A DNA stretch of 64,000 nt from Haematococcus lacustris (taxonomy: Eukaryota > Chlorophyta > Chlorophyceae > Chlamydomonadales > Haematococcaceae): contig JASKMD010000024.1 of the NCBI GenBank assembly GCA_030144725.1, positions 203,390-267,389 of the forward strand. Reading direction: 5' to 3'. Position 1 is the first letter of the stretch; each line of letters begins with the position of its first letter. Below, one piece after another: positions 38,283 through 50,350 of this stretch. The position numbers were made by a program, and so were the translations under genes. The notes beneath the pieces were generated by a model. The model ran no database searches. It saw nothing but the letters and a program-made list of their open reading frames with translations, and had not been told where the DNA came from.

Positions 38283-39647
38283 GTCTTAAACGGCCCAGGC
38301 CGCGCATTGCGATGCTCCTTGTGACCTGTGTAAAAAAAACCGAAACCCTAGAGGGAGTGGGCGGCCAAGCAGCCTAACGGCTAACGGCTTAAGCAGTATA
38401 AGCCACTTATCTACGTAATTGTCACTGTACAGTAGCCTATAGCCCTGCTGACTTGCGATATGCGGCCTAATTATGGACATGTAAGGAAGCAGCGACGGCG
38501 GTAATTCTTCGTTTCATAGAATACTGCGCCCAATTAATAGGCTACGAAGCATGGGGGCATGAATTGCCCAAGTACAACACTACAAATGCCTAGTTCAATC
38601 AATTACTACCATGACGGGCCGGCTGCAGCCTCATGTGGGGTGTAATGAAAACAGCAGGCTGCTCCGATCAAGCTTGTCCGAACCACTTCACACTCATCCT
38701 CGCTCATAACTCCCAAGCACCGCACCCGTTCCTGCTGAGTTGGACTGCCTGCTAGGTGTAAGCAGGCAAGAGGACAGGCCCTCCCTGACGATTGATGGAT
38801 GCAGCCATTGCGACCCCTTGGCTGTACTAAGCTGTCCCAGTCCGCACTGACGGGAAAACCTGTGAATGCTGCATCACACCATGCCCCAACACACAGCCAC
38901 CTACACCATGCCAACATCGCAGTTCTCAACAGTGTACCATGCACCATGCATGAGCCCACCATGCATGCAACCCAGTCACATCACCCAGCATAGCTCGTCA
39001 TTGAGATGTGCATCAAAGTCAGTGTGCCAAGCCATAGCGGTGCATTCATTTCCTGAGGTGCGGTGCGTTTACTTCCTGGGACCAAGACCATGATGCCTCC
39101 CTGTTTCATTCGCAAGGCGGCCCGGTAAGGAGTTCCGAGCAAGCTGAGCAGCAGCTGCGGCATGCCAGCACCATGCGTTTTCCAATCTGAACATACAGCA
39201 GCTGGGTCTCGCTCCTCAGCCAATCACTTCCTCTCTGTGTCAAGCATGGCTCCTGTATCCCACCATCATCGCTGCTCAGGCGGCCTCGTTACCGAAGCAT
39301 TACCCCAAGCTGCTCTTGCTCAGCCCTGAGATCCAGGTGAGAGGATGCAGCTGCCACATCAAAGCTATCTCCCCCGCAGCTTAGCCAGCAAGCCTCCTGC
39401 TGTGCTGCCTGCTGCTGAGCTCTTGTTCATAGCTGCTGTGCTGGCCGCCATGGCAGCAGCAGCCTGCTGCCGTGCCTCCTCCTGCTTGGAAGCCTCGTAC
39501 ATTCCTGCGTCCAGTCACACATGGCGCCAGCCAGCGGCGCAGATGAACCTAGCACCATGCCATAACACACTCCAGCACAATTGCCCATCTGCTGCTACAC
39601 ACAACTGGACAACAGTGTTGGTGTCACGCTATGAGTAGGCGCAAGGG
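38283..39647. other. Region without recognised genes
   Basis: Downstream of the STY-type kinase stop and presumably including its 3' UTR at the right end. No protein family or structural RNA was recognised. Confidence 0.5.
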
Positions 39648-42533
39648 TCATACTACATCAGCACCAAGCACACACGGGTGCAGATGCAGCAACTGCCCAC
39701 CTTGCAGACGGGGCGTGAGGTCTCTGAAGGAGGGCCGGGCCTGGGGCTCTTGGGCCCATGCAGCCCGCATCAGGTCAGCCAAGGCCGGAGGGCAGTTGGG
39801 CGGGATGCCTGGTCTGAGGCCCTTCTGCACCACACCCACAGCTGCTTGCAAGGGGGTCATGTCACTGTAAGGGACCTGCAGGAGCGGGACAGGCTGGCCA
39901 TAGACATTGGTCTGCGCTGTGACAGCTAGCAGCCCCTGTTGACTGGAAACAATGCCACATTGCCAGCAACCAGCCCAGCAATGAGCATCGCGGCAACTAC
40001 CAGGTTTTGCACACATTGATGCATGAGCGTTACACACCCAACTGCTCAGCAGCGCTGTGTGAGCCCACCTTGCATGTGAGCAGCTCCCATATGACGACTG
40101 CAAAAGAGAAAACATCTGCCTTTGTGTCATAGGGTTTGTGCTCAATGACCTCCGGCGCCATCCAGCGGTAAGTGCCGGTCTCAGCTGTCATGGCACCCGA
40201 GCCCTCAATTACCCGAGCGACGCCAAAGTCTGCGATCTGCACAGACAGAAGTCCATAGCATTGGGGGCAAACAGCATCCAAAAACTTCTATAGTGAATGT
40301 GATCACTGCTGCTGCTTCAACCTATGCGTCGTCATTCCGGCTTCAAATGCATGCTGGAGCCTGTACTGGAGCCCCTGCAGCGCACCTTGACTATTGCATG
40401 GTCATCCATTAGCAAGTTGGCAGCCTTGAGGTCACGGTGAATGATCTTGCGTTGGTGCAGGTAGTCCATGCCCCGAGACACATCCACTGCTGTCTTCAGA
40501 ATCTGACTCAGGTGGAGAGGGCCCTCCTGTGCCATGGGGAAGGGTGCACTTCTCAACTTCAGTCACATTCTGTCCTCGAGCTGCTTGAGCTTGCCACCTC
40601 TCAGGACTGCTCCACCTCACACCCACTGCCTCATATACAGACATCAAGGCGACACATCAGCTGTTGGAGCCACTTACCCTGCGAATGTAATCGTACACGC
40701 TGCCTCCTGACATAAACTCAAACACAATACATAGATTGGGTTTGCGGGTGCAGGCTCCGATGAACTGCACCACGTTTTTGTGGCGGACCTTGCGCATGAT
40801 GGAGACCTCCTGCATGCAGCACCCCACACGCTGCCATTCGGGTCGAGGTGCGCTGTGCACCATTGACACTGGCAATGCCTGCAACCCCTACCAGATGACT
40901 GCTGTCCAAGCGTAAATGTTCCATGGTGCTAGACATTTGCGGTGCTCTTCTAAGCTACACCATGCTGATATAGTCACCTGCAGGAACTCTTGGTACTGGC
41001 TTGTGTCATCCTGGACATCCTTCAAGATCTTGACTGCAACCTCCTGGCCGCAGTAGCTGCCTCGATACAGATTGCTGAATGCCCCAGACGCAACCTTTGC
41101 ATCAATTTGAAGCTGGGTGATATCAATCTCCCAGTCATCCACTGCTGGTGACGCGGGCCGTGTCGGGGCCATACTCTGTAAGCATGCGGCCCAAGAAATG
41201 ATACTCACTGCAACGAATCCCCAACAGGCCTTGTGTCATCGATATGACCATCATTGCCTGTCGTGTGTATGACTGCTCTACATGATCCTAGTCTGCCAAC
41301 AGGCCTCAACAAACCAGGACTCACATGGAGAAAGTCTTGCTGAGGTGTGGGCTCCTGAGGCAGCCGCAACCCTGCTGCTGGCCCTTGTGCTGACTGTGCT
41401 GGCTGTGCTGCATACTGCCCAGAAGTGGAAAGTGGTGGCGGAGGCATCAGTGACAGGCGATGGCTCAGCATCTCTTCAATATTCATGAGTGGCTGCAAAG
41501 AAGGCAATTCAACTGTCAGCCAGTGCGGCGCCAAACTTTGGTAAGCAGCACTCAGCTACTCTCACCTGTTGCTGCAATTGATCTACGACAAATACATCCA
41601 GGGAAAACCGGTCCGATGTGTTAAAGGCATGTGCCTCTCTGATATTCAGTCCCAAATCGCTCTGCAGACCACCAGACAGCATCCAGGTGTTTGCTGAAGA
41701 ACCTTGACCTTGGCCAGAATTTGCTTGGCAAAGCTCTCTATCCTCTGCTCACCAGCGCTTCACTGAGTCTGCTGAGTAGTTTAGGCTGGTCGATGCTGGC
41801 AACTGTGATTTCATAGAAGGCTACAGCGTCGGCTGAGCCATCTGGATGATTGCTGCTGCTCTGGTCGTCCTGGCTGGCATTGTATGATCCAGGCCCAATC
41901 CAATCAGCCTGCGCAGCCTCCAGCGCAAGAGCCTGCGGTAAAAGACACCGTTTGTTACGTTCTGGCTTTCCACCTCAGCTTGGAGTCTGCGCCTGACCTG
42001 CAGGTTTGGAGAGCTACCGAACGCTGGCTTCGGCAGATGTCCTCGGTTCCGCGGTACCCTTGGTAGCTGCTGTACAAAAGTTGTGGCAGATACGTCACAG
42101 TGGCATACGGGCACAGTGCAGGGGCAGCAGGATGCAGGTGGCTGCCATATGGCCTGGACCTGCCCAGGCTGACGCGACAAAGTGCAAGGCAGTGCGGTAG
42201 AAACCTGCGCACCGGTGGCGAGGACGGCGAGTCCACTGCCTGGCTGTGCTTATGCACCATGATCTCCACTGGCCGGACTGCGAAGCTGACGGCAGTCGGG
42301 TCAGCGCGAGCCTCGTCAAGCAGCCGCTTATGGGACAGCACGTCCAATGACTGTATGTTCACGTCCAGAGCATAGCGGGTCGGCAGTCTGTCAAAGTGGG
42401 CGCGAACTTGTGCCTTAAACTCTGGGGAACTGCAGTCCAAGTCATCCCGCTTCGCTAACTGAGCTAAGTAAGCCTCGCAGATCTCATGCTTCGTCTTGCG
42501 CCTGGCATAGAGGTGTTGGCCTCCCGAAGCCAT
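39648..42533 (-). CDS. ACT-domain dual-specificity protein kinase (STY8/17/46 type)
   Basis: Raf-like plant/algal kinase with an N-terminal ACT domain; Arabidopsis relatives phosphorylate chloroplast transit peptides in the cytosol. Exons: 42533-42213, 42066-41998, 41932-41753, 41661-41566, 41492-41325, 41175-40978, 40809-40678, 40526-40386, 40236-40069, 39875-39648. The phases close, giving 566 residues, near STY46 length. The N-terminus has [17 protein letters not shown] domain: [20 protein letters not shown], then [13 protein letters not shown] and FSLDVFVVD. Kinase: [12 protein letters not shown], Lys in [53 protein letters not shown]. The end after [12 protein letters not shown] is uncertain: I used the in-frame stop at 39648, but a GT donor at 39700 could lead to another exon. 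An upstream in-frame Met at 42594 is also possible. Confidence 0.93.
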
Positions 42534-44339
42534 GGGTGGAGCACTGGGAACACTTGGGGGCGCTGGCTGCGGTGGGAACAGAAGCAGCATGCCTGTCACA
42601 ACAACGGGCCCCTGTGGCCTGACATTGCGGCTTCCCCAAACGGCATTCCGCAAATGAAATGCGAATCGACATGAAATTCGTCACTCGATCATCCTACCGT
42701 GTGCTGCGAAGGCCCCCCCCATCTCTACAACAGCTCGTGTCAGCGATACCTCCGTCTTATACAACAAAAGTACTTCGTACAGCTGAGGCCATCAAACTGA
42801 CGCCCCTTCTGCTAGCCAGCACAAGGTTGGGACTATCTAAGAGAACCGCGTGCCCACCCATGGGTTGGCGGGGACCCGAACCCTATGCCCTGTATAGTAG
42901 CCCTTCACTGAGCCTATAGGATGGCCTGCTAAAGACGACCTGCCTGGCTTTGAACACCCTCCGCGACTGACAAGCTGGCAGTGTGCTGGCAGCGGCTTTG
43001 GAGAGGAGGAGCTCGTAGGAAGGGATGTAGTAGTCTTTTACCAGTAGGTCTGTGTGTTGCACGCCCTGTACGTATTGGGCCCTGCACGCCCTGTGATGGG
43101 CCAGCTTCAGAGGGAGCGAGGGTGGCTGGACAGGAACATCGATGCGGCGCTGAACCTACAGCCCCCCGCTCCCTTACCTTCGCCCTAATGGTTAAGATGT
43201 GGGTCATGTTCTTGACTCCCACAAGCTTCGGACCCCAAAGCACAAGTTTGCACAAAAGCATATAGAGACAAGTGGCATCACAGTGCATGCACACACTGGA
43301 CCCCCGCATGCAATCACACAAATCAGTTGCTCATTCAGTGTGACATCACCACCGCCAGCCGTCTTGACTTCAAGTCCCAGCCATGTCAGGAGTGGACACA
43401 CCCAGGACACATGATGGAGCACAGTTGGATGACATTGTGGACTTAGCTGTGGCAAGATGGTGGGAATGTAGTGGAGGTAGCCGTGAAGGGGTGGGTGCCA
43501 GCCTAGCAGGACCTGGCTGTGGACACGCTGTGCTCCTAGCGTGCCTTACAGGTGGTAAAGGAGGTGTCCAGGCAGCGCTACGGCCAGGTCCAGCTGCCTG
43601 TGGTGCTCCTGGGTGCAAGCTGGTGAAGCCAGGGCAATGTGGCAATGTGGCAAGCCTCCACTCAGGGGCCCTCTACTCCCTAAATGGAGATGGTGTGCTA
43701 GTGTATCTGTCTAGAACCACCCTGGGTCCCTCGGCTGTGCTCGCCCTGCATCTGAGTGAGGTTCATCTCAACAGCAGCAAGCACCAGCCTCAGGGCGGGG
43801 TGCCCAGAAGTGGGAGGTGAGCCAGTGGCAGCTGTGCTTAGCCTGCAGCCCGTGGTATGGCAAGCCGGGATGGCGCCTTGCTATGAACCTTGGACTGCAG
43901 CACTTGTCAAATTTTCCAGTCAAGGACCGCATGTCGCACACAGGAAACAACATTTGGGACACGGCACTATCTATCCAAGCCATTGGTCTGACCGGCTGGA
44001 TTAGAGCAAACATACATATATTGCACATTACACATACACAGCTATGCTTGCAAGCACTGACAATATATCTGTGAGGCAGTAAACCCTGACTTGCCTGCTA
44101 CCAGCACCTTGGCTCTCAACCTTGAGCATTCATTGCAGTCGAACACACTAATTGTGAACCACTACAAAACGGTGTTTTTGCCTGTGTGGAGTTCCCATCG
44201 CATGTGTATGCCATGGCCTAGACATGGCATACACATGGTCACGGTCGCCTACCACCTACATCATTACCTGACCCCTGTGACAGGGCATGCGTAGAGTTGG
44301 CATGACAAAACATGCACTAAGCGTAAGCTGATGACAGCT
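42534..44339. other. Region with scattered transposon relics
   Basis: No intact gene. A plus-strand stretch at 43123-43158 reads WLDRNIDAALNL, similar to the last RuvC motif of Fanzor (WLDRDCNAALNM in the gene at 44340). About 43552-43620 (plus) reads QVVKEVSRQRYGQVQLPVVL, like the segment before the Fanzor RuvC-II motif. Their order is scrambled, suggesting a broken second copy. Confidence 0.4.
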
Positions 44340-45074
44340 TCAAATGGGGGGGGCTTGCTGCTGCTGGGCCTTGGGTGGCTTGTCTCGCAGCCGCTTGTAG
44401 CCCAAGCCAGGGTACTCCTTGCCCTTGGCTGGCAGCGCTCCCTGGTCTGGCCAGTAGCACAGCTCCAGCGGCCGCCACCTGCTCTCCCCAATGCGCTGCA
44501 TGTTCAGGGCCGCATTGCAGTCCCTGTCCAGCCACCTGCCTGGCTGTGGTGCTGGCTTGGCCTTGGCAGCCTTGCCTTTGCCCTTTGTGGGCTCAGCTGC
44601 CTCTGGCTCAGCCTTGGTGCGCTTGGTGCGCTTGGCTGGCAGGGGAGTGCTGGGCCCTGGCTCTGAGGCTGCTGCTGGCTGTGTGGCTGCCTGGCTGCTG
44701 CGTGGGGCCTGTGGGGGCTTGCGGGGGGGCACTACTGGGCACCACATCATGCCCCGCACTGGCTGGTCACGCTGCTGGCTCCAGGCTGGCCGCACTAGGC
44801 GGGGTTCCACCTGCCCTGCTGGGGGCTTCCAGCCTGCAGGCCTGGTGGCCCTGCGCTTGTTCAGCTGCCTCTCACAAGGCTGCTGGCCATTCACTGCTGA
44901 GCTGACCCGGCTGGTGCGGTGCTCATCCACTAGCACCACCCTGCCCCGCCGCTGGTCTGTCCCCCTGGTCCTGCACACCACCTTGCGGCAGGCACGCAAC
45001 ACCGCATCAGCACCCCACCCACCCCCAGTGCCAATGCCAGCTGCACCAAAGAACACCACCAGCTGCTTGGCATG

Positions 45075-45130
45075 CCCATGACGCTCCATGGAAACCTCGG
45101 CCATGCCCTCCTCCAACTGCAGGTATGCAC
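45075..45130 (-). repeat. 56-bp direct repeat, copy 1 (acceptor and start of Fanzor exon 2)
   Basis: Identical to 46175-46230, exactly 1100 bp apart. Each copy holds the splice acceptor (CATACCTGCAG on the minus strand) and the codons LEEGMAEVSMERHG. Only this copy continues into the rest of the exon. Confidence 0.95.
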
Positions 45131-46174
45131 CAGTGATTCGTTTTTTAAAACAGCCAAGCTGATGCTGGTCACGAAGGGTCCTGGACCACCACATGGCTGG
45201 TTACGCAGTTGGTCGCTACGCTCCGCGGCTGCTGGCTTCGGTCTCGAGCTGTTACGCTCCAGCGCCTCGGCCTCGCGTTTTTAGGGCGCCTAAAACTACC
45301 GGCGCTTCCACTATCTACTACTTAGATCTAATCCGGCCGGTATTAGATCTAATATGCGTATTAGATGACGATGTTTGATCCTGGGCGCTGTGAGTGCAGC
45401 CGTGCGACCCTAGCGCACTGGTCGCAATTGCAAGCGCGTCACATTGTCACTTCCAGCCGGCAGGCCGGCAGGCCGGCAGCTGCATTGGCATCCAAGCGGC
45501 GATGGCCGCAATCAGAAAATCAGAAAAGACGCAATCAGAAGTACAATGGCAAGAATAGCGACACGTCTGTGGTGATGTTGAAAGTCCAGGCTCTCAAGTT
45601 CACCGCAAGTTGGGACGTTGGAGGGCATCGTCAAAGCATTCTGCAAGCGATGCCCGCGTGCAGTGAACAATGAGGGCGCCAGCGAAAAAAACATCACTCA
45701 AACTGAGAGGCAGCACCCGCTGCGATGCACACTATATACGGCGCATCGAGTGGCGCATCGATGAGGAAAACTTTAACTACTTTAACAACTTTATGTTACA
45801 GCGGACCTCACAGCTCACGCACATCTCTGGCCCAGAGTCTGGGACCTCACAGCCCTATAGTAACGGTACGACAGCTGCGGCAGAGCGCAACTGGTCAGCA
45901 TTGGGCCTGACTTACGAAAGTAATCACTGCCACCCACCCATCCATCGCACAGCATTGCCTTCAGATGCACGTGCAATGTCAACAACCGTTGTTTAGGGGT
46001 TGAGCAAGCCTCACAGGCGAAAGACACAGCTTGGCGCAAATGAACAACCTACTGAGATTCCCGCGATTTGAACCCCGGTGGGAACCTGCTTTTGCCGTCT
46101 AATGTTAGGTGCGTATCAGACGCGTATTATATTAGGTCGTCTAATATAGATCTAATATAGATTGACGCACCCTA
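45131..46174. mobile_element. 1044-bp insertion between duplicated Fanzor exon starts
   Basis: AT-richer than its surroundings. It includes a half copy of the foldback element (45200-45283) and TTAGATCTAAT-type palindromes at 45322-45370. A short inverted-repeat element at about 46105-46174 begins TTAGGTGCGT and ends ACGCACCCTA. No transposase was seen. The 56-bp flanking repeat is too long for an ordinary target-site duplication. Confidence 0.6.
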
Positions 46175-46230
46175 CCCATGACGCTCCATGGAAACCTCGG
46201 CCATGCCCTCCTCCAACTGCAGGTATGCAC
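46175..46230 (-). repeat. 56-bp direct repeat, copy 2 (orphan Fanzor exon start)
   Basis: Copy of 45075-45130. It has the acceptor but only about 14 codons before it runs into the insertion, so splicing here would truncate the Fanzor reading frame. Confidence 0.9.
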
Positions 46231-47048
46231 ACAAGGCACACACATGGTGGCTGACATGGTGGCGCCAGGTTAGGCATGGCACAGTCAACTACCTTTTCAT
46301 GTCATGCCCATGCTTCCTACCAATCCACCACCTCCCAGCTCTTAACCCTCCCTCCCTCCCACCCACCTTCCCACCCACCCTCACCTTCTTGAAGAACTGC
46401 TCCAGTGTCCGGTCCTGGGCTCCGTACAGCCTCAGCCGCTGCTCTGCCCACTTGGGGTCCAGGTACACCTCCCACACCGCATCCCAGGTGGCCAGGGTGA
46501 CGGTGATGTGCTTCAGGTTGGCCTCCAGGGAGGTGCCGGCTGAGCTTGCTGCTGCCAGGTGCTGGAGGTGGGGCTTGATCGGTGCTAGCCACCGCTCAGT
46601 GTTACGGCGGGCATTGTTCAGGCCACTGCCATGCTTGACCTCGCCCTTGGTCAGCTTCCACCGGCGCAGCTGGTCTGCCTGCAGCTGGCCTGTCATCGGG
46701 TCCCACACCCCAGAGGCTGCGCTGACTGCCTGGGTGATGCCGGGGTCAATGCCTATCCCAATCTGAGTGGCTGGGTTGAACACAAACTCACGCTGCTCAG
46801 CTAGGCCCTTGCCAATGCGGGGCAGTCCCAACTCATGGGCCGCTACAGCTGCTGCACCTGGGGCTGCCGCTGGGCTGCTGTTGCTGCTGGAGGGGCCTGC
46901 TGCTGAGGCACACAGGCAAATTAGTGCGGATATTCGTCATCCTAGGGGGGTAGTTTTTTGATGCGGTTCGCCTCGGATTGTCCTTGCGACTCCAACGCCA
47001 CTTGACGCTTGTTGAAATTCTGAGTATGTGAGCAGTTGGAGTGTAGGT

Positions 47049-47135
47049 ACCTACAGTACTGTAGATGTCTACAGTACTGTAGATGTCTACAGTACTGTAG
47101 ATGTCTACAGTACTGTAGGTGTCTACAGTACTGTA
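47049..47135. repeat. Short CTACAGTACTGTAG palindrome array
   Basis: Five copies of the palindrome TACAGTACTGTA separated by GATGTC or GGTGTC spacers. Same family as 47866-48371 and 50726-51639. Confidence 0.95.
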
Positions 47136-47865
47136 GGTCAGATTTGACAAGGTCTCTCGTAAATAGGGTACCATGCTGTTCTCCACATTCAAACCACCAT
47201 TTGCTACCGCGATTGCACCGTCAGCTTCTGCGTGCTATAAATAGTGAGAGGCGTCGAAGCGTAGGCCCGCAAGCTCGATATGGACATTTGTGCCGAAAGT
47301 TGTGTCCACGCAATAAGGTCGCCATAGGGAGCTACATACATACGTGTAAGGTCTAAGGCCGGGGCCCGTCTCTATCGCAAGCTAGGTCCGTTCTGTCGGT
47401 TGTACTGGGTACCTCGGCTTGCAAGCTCCCGCAAAGCTGTGGATGTTGATGATGCCCCGCAATCACAACAACCTCGTGCACCGCACCCTCCCGTGTAATA
47501 TCGAGTGCGGCAGAGATTGCCCCAAAAGTTGTTTGCGGTTGGCCCTCAACCATCCATCATTACATCTAACCTCACATCATTACATCATGACTCTTAGCCT
47601 ACATCATTACATCACCACTTGTGGTCCTGCCAATCACTGCATGCATGGTATGGGCAAGGGATCTGACTCTTGCAAGGGCTGGTCTCAGGGTCGATACCTA
47701 ACCCTAGAGGCTGAATAATGATGGGCTCGGCAACATAGGCACGCTTTGTTGTCAGCGCATTTGCATAGCACTGTCGGGATAGCAAACGAGCTTGGGCTAC
47801 ATTGAGTTGTTCCTGCATGGGGGTGAAGGGGGCATGGGGGTTAAGGATGCATGGGGGGAAGGCAG
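47136..47865. other. Region without recognised genes
   Basis: Lies between two palindrome arrays. A minus frame at 47353-47553 and other short frames have no recognisable domain. Contains repeated CATCATTACATC words at 47565-47615. Confidence 0.45.
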
Positions 47866-48371
47866 CTACAGTACTGTAGGGGTCTACAGTACTGTAGACA
47901 CCTACAGTACTGTAGACACCTACAGTACTGTAGACACCTACAGTACTGTAGACACCTACAGTACTGTAGACACCTACAGTATTGTAGACACCTACAGTAC
48001 TGTAGACACCTACAGTACTGTAGACACCTACAGTACTGTAGACACCTACAGTACTGTAGACATCCTACAGTACTGTAGACACCTACAGTACTGTAGACAC
48101 CCTACAGTACTGTAGACACCTACAGTACTGTAGGTACCTACAGTACTGTAGACACCCTACAGTACTGTAGACCCCTACAGTACTGTAGACACCTACAGTA
48201 CTGTAGACACCTACAGTACTGTAGACATCTACAGTACTGTAGACACCTACAGTACTGTAGACACCCTACAGTACTGTAGACACCTACAGTACTGTAGACA
48301 CCTACAGTACTGTAGACACCCTACAGTACTGTAGACACCTACAGTACTGTAGACACCTACAGTACTGTAGG
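47866..48371. repeat. Long CTACAGTACTGTAG palindrome array, 18-bp period
   Basis: More than twenty copies of CTACAGTACTGTAG joined by ACAC-type spacers (18-19 bp period), with a few variant spacers. Every unit is self-complementary, so the strand can fold into serial hairpins. Confidence 0.97.
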
Positions 48372-49312
48372 CAGCAGCAGCATGGGTGGCAGCAGCAGCA
48401 GGGGGGGGGGGCAGCAGCAGCAGTAGGGGGGCAGCAGCAGCAGCAGTAGGGGGGCAGCAGCAGCAGCAGTAGGGGGGCAGCAGCAGCAGCAGCAGGGGGG
48501 CAGCAGCAGCAGCAGGGGGGCAGCAGCAGCAGCAGCAGGGGCGCAGCAGCAGCAGCTGTAGGGGGGCAGCAGCAGCAGCAGCGGGGGGGCAGCAGCAGCA
48601 GCAGGGGGGCAGCAGCAGCAGCAGTAGGGGGGCAGCAGCAGCAGTAGGGGGGCAGCAGCAGCAGCAGCAGGGGGGCAGCAGCAGCAGCAGGGGGGCAGCA
48701 GCAGCAGCAGCAGGGGCGCAGCAGCAGCAGCAGTAGGGGGGCAGCAGCAGCAGCAGCGGGGGGGCAGCAGCAGCAGCAGCAGGGGCGCAGCAGCAGCAGC
48801 AGCAGGGGCGCAGCAGCAGCAGCAGCAGGGGGGCAGCAGCAGCAGCAGGGGGGCAGCAGCAGCAGCAGGGGCGAAGCAGCAGCAGCAGTAGGGGGGCAGC
48901 AGCAGCAGCAGTAGGGGCGCAGCAGCAGCAGCAGTAGGGGCGCAGAAGCAGCAGCAGCAGGGGGGCAGCAGCAGCAGCAGGGGGGCAGCAGCAGCAGCAG
49001 GGGCGAAGCAGCAGCAGCAGTAGGAGGGCAGCAGCAGCAGCAGTAGGGGCGCAGCAGCAGCAGCAGTAGGGGGGCAGCAGCAGCAGCAGTAGGGGCGCAG
49101 CAGCAGCAGCAGTAGGGGCGCAGCAGCAGCAGCAGCAGGGGGGCAGCAGCAGCAGCAGGGGGGCAGCAGCAGCAGCAGGGGCGAAGCATCAGCAGCAGTA
49201 GGGGGGCAGCAGCAGCAGCAGTAGGGGCGCAGCAGCAGCAGCAGTAGGGGGGCAGCAGCAGCAGCAGCGGGGGGGCAGCAGCAGCAGCAGGGGGGCAGCA
49301 GCAGCAGGGGCC
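48372..49312. repeat. (CAG)4-5 plus G-tract compound array
   Basis: About 940 bp of blocks of four to five CAG triplets alternating with TAGGGGGG, GGGGGG or GGGGCG. Minus frames of Leu/Pro/Ala/Cys repeats through it are artefacts. Confidence 0.97.
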
Positions 49313-49578
49313 ACGTCAATCGAAGGGTGGGAGTGGGGAAGAGGAGGCTTGACAAGTATGGGAGGGGAGAGGGAGGGAGAGGGGGAAGGGAGGGGTGGGA
49401 AGAGGGTGGGTGGGGTACCTGCACTCACCTTTTGCTGGGGTGTGGTGTATATGTGTGTGGGAGGAAGGGGAGGAAGGGGAGGGAAGGGAAGGAGAGGTCC
49501 ATGGGGAGGGCGAGAGAAGTGGGGAGGGCATCGATAGTCTCAGGTGTAGGCGCACAAGACCTGCGGCAATGGTGTGAC

Positions 49579-49805
49579 GATTTGGGCTGGGCTGGGCTGG
49601 GCTGGGCTGGGCTGGGCTGGGCTGGGCTGGGCTGGGCTGGGCTGGGCTGGGCTGGGCTGGGCTGGGCTGGGCTGGGCTGGGCTGGGCTGGGCTGGGCTGG
49701 GCTGGGCTGGGCTGGGCTGGGCTGGGCTGGGCTGGGCTGGGCTGGGCTGGGCTGGGCTGGGCTGGGCTGGGCTGGGCTGGGCTGGGCTGGGCTGGGCTGG
49801 GCTGC
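49579..49805. repeat. (GGGCT)n array
   Basis: About 45 perfect pentamers, followed by a short duplicated AACACAAGGGAGGC. Confidence 0.97.
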
Positions 49806-49865
49806 AACACAAGGGAGGCAACACAAGGGAGGCAACAGTGGGAACGTTGTGAGAGGTGATGAAAT

Positions 49866-49920
49866 GGTGGTGGTGGTGGTGGTGGTGGTGGTGGTGGTGG
49901 TGGTGGTGGTGGTGGTGGTG
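49866..49920. repeat. (GGT)n triplet array
   Basis: Eighteen or so GGT triplets, uninterrupted. Confidence 0.97.
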
Positions 49921-50179
49921 AGGGGGACTGGGAGGGGGTGGTAATCAGGGGGGTACTAGGCGTAATTGTAAGACCTGCAGCAACCAGGTGTGGTAGCGGT
50001 TAGGCTGGATACTAAGGGCTATGCTGCGCAATGCTAGCTCCTTCTAAGCTCTTACCTTGGTCCTAAGCTCTTACCATAGTCCGTCTGGCCTCTTCGCTGC
50101 TCACAACACGTTGCACCTGCCTTGCGTTGGTGCATCAATGCTTGCGATTCATTGCGGAGAATCGTTGCGAGGAAACTGG

Positions 50180-50285
50180 CCGCGAGGCTAGCTGCGATGC
50201 TGGCTGCGAGGCTGGCTGCGAGGCTGGCTGCGAAACTGGCTGCGAGGCTGGCTGCGAGGAAAATGGCTGCGAGGCTGGCTGCGAG
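50180..50285. repeat. 12-bp GAGGCTGGCTGC tandem repeat
   Basis: Imperfect tandem units of GAGGCTGGCTGC. The plus frame would read Cys-Glu-Ala-Gly repeats. No evidence of a gene. Confidence 0.9.
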
Positions 50286-50350
50286 GTGAGATCCTCGCAC
50301 CGAGCTGCCTCACAGGTATGCTTCTGCGCTGCTGGACCAGCTGAGTGGCC

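Larger units (their letters stand above)
44340..46900 (-). pseudogene. Fanzor (eukaryotic TnpB-like RNA-guided nuclease), RuvC half, probably incomplete
   Basis: Fanzors are eukaryotic relatives of IS605 TnpB, usually carried by transposons, that cut DNA guided by an omega-RNA. Exon 1 ends at 46385 and reads back to about 46900. Exon 2 is 45116-44340. They join in phase (EQFFKK|LEEGMAEVSMERHG). RuvC-I is IGIGIDPGITQAVSA (Asp near 46746), RuvC-II is VVLVDEHRTSRVSS, RuvC-III is RWLDRDCNAALNMQR. All three acidic residues are present. The zinc-finger cysteines expected after EHRTS are mostly missing (RVSSAVNGQQPCE). The N-terminal half is absent upstream of 46900, with a possible missing exon at 51800-51881. 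The C-terminus is rich in Lys/Pro. A 1.1-kb insertion with a duplicated exon start lies in the intron (45131-46174). It could still be transcribed, but I call it broken until a full N-terminus is shown. Confidence 0.75.

Noticed and set aside
46040..46090. tRNA T-arm-like GGTTCAAATC on the minus strand
   Set aside because: No matching acceptor, D-arm or anticodon arm around it; likely chance or a tRNA-derived fragment of a mobile element.
48302..49424. Long Leu/Pro/Ala/Cys-rich frames on the minus strand
   Set aside because: Read-through of the CAG/G-tract compound array; frames in several phases are equally open.
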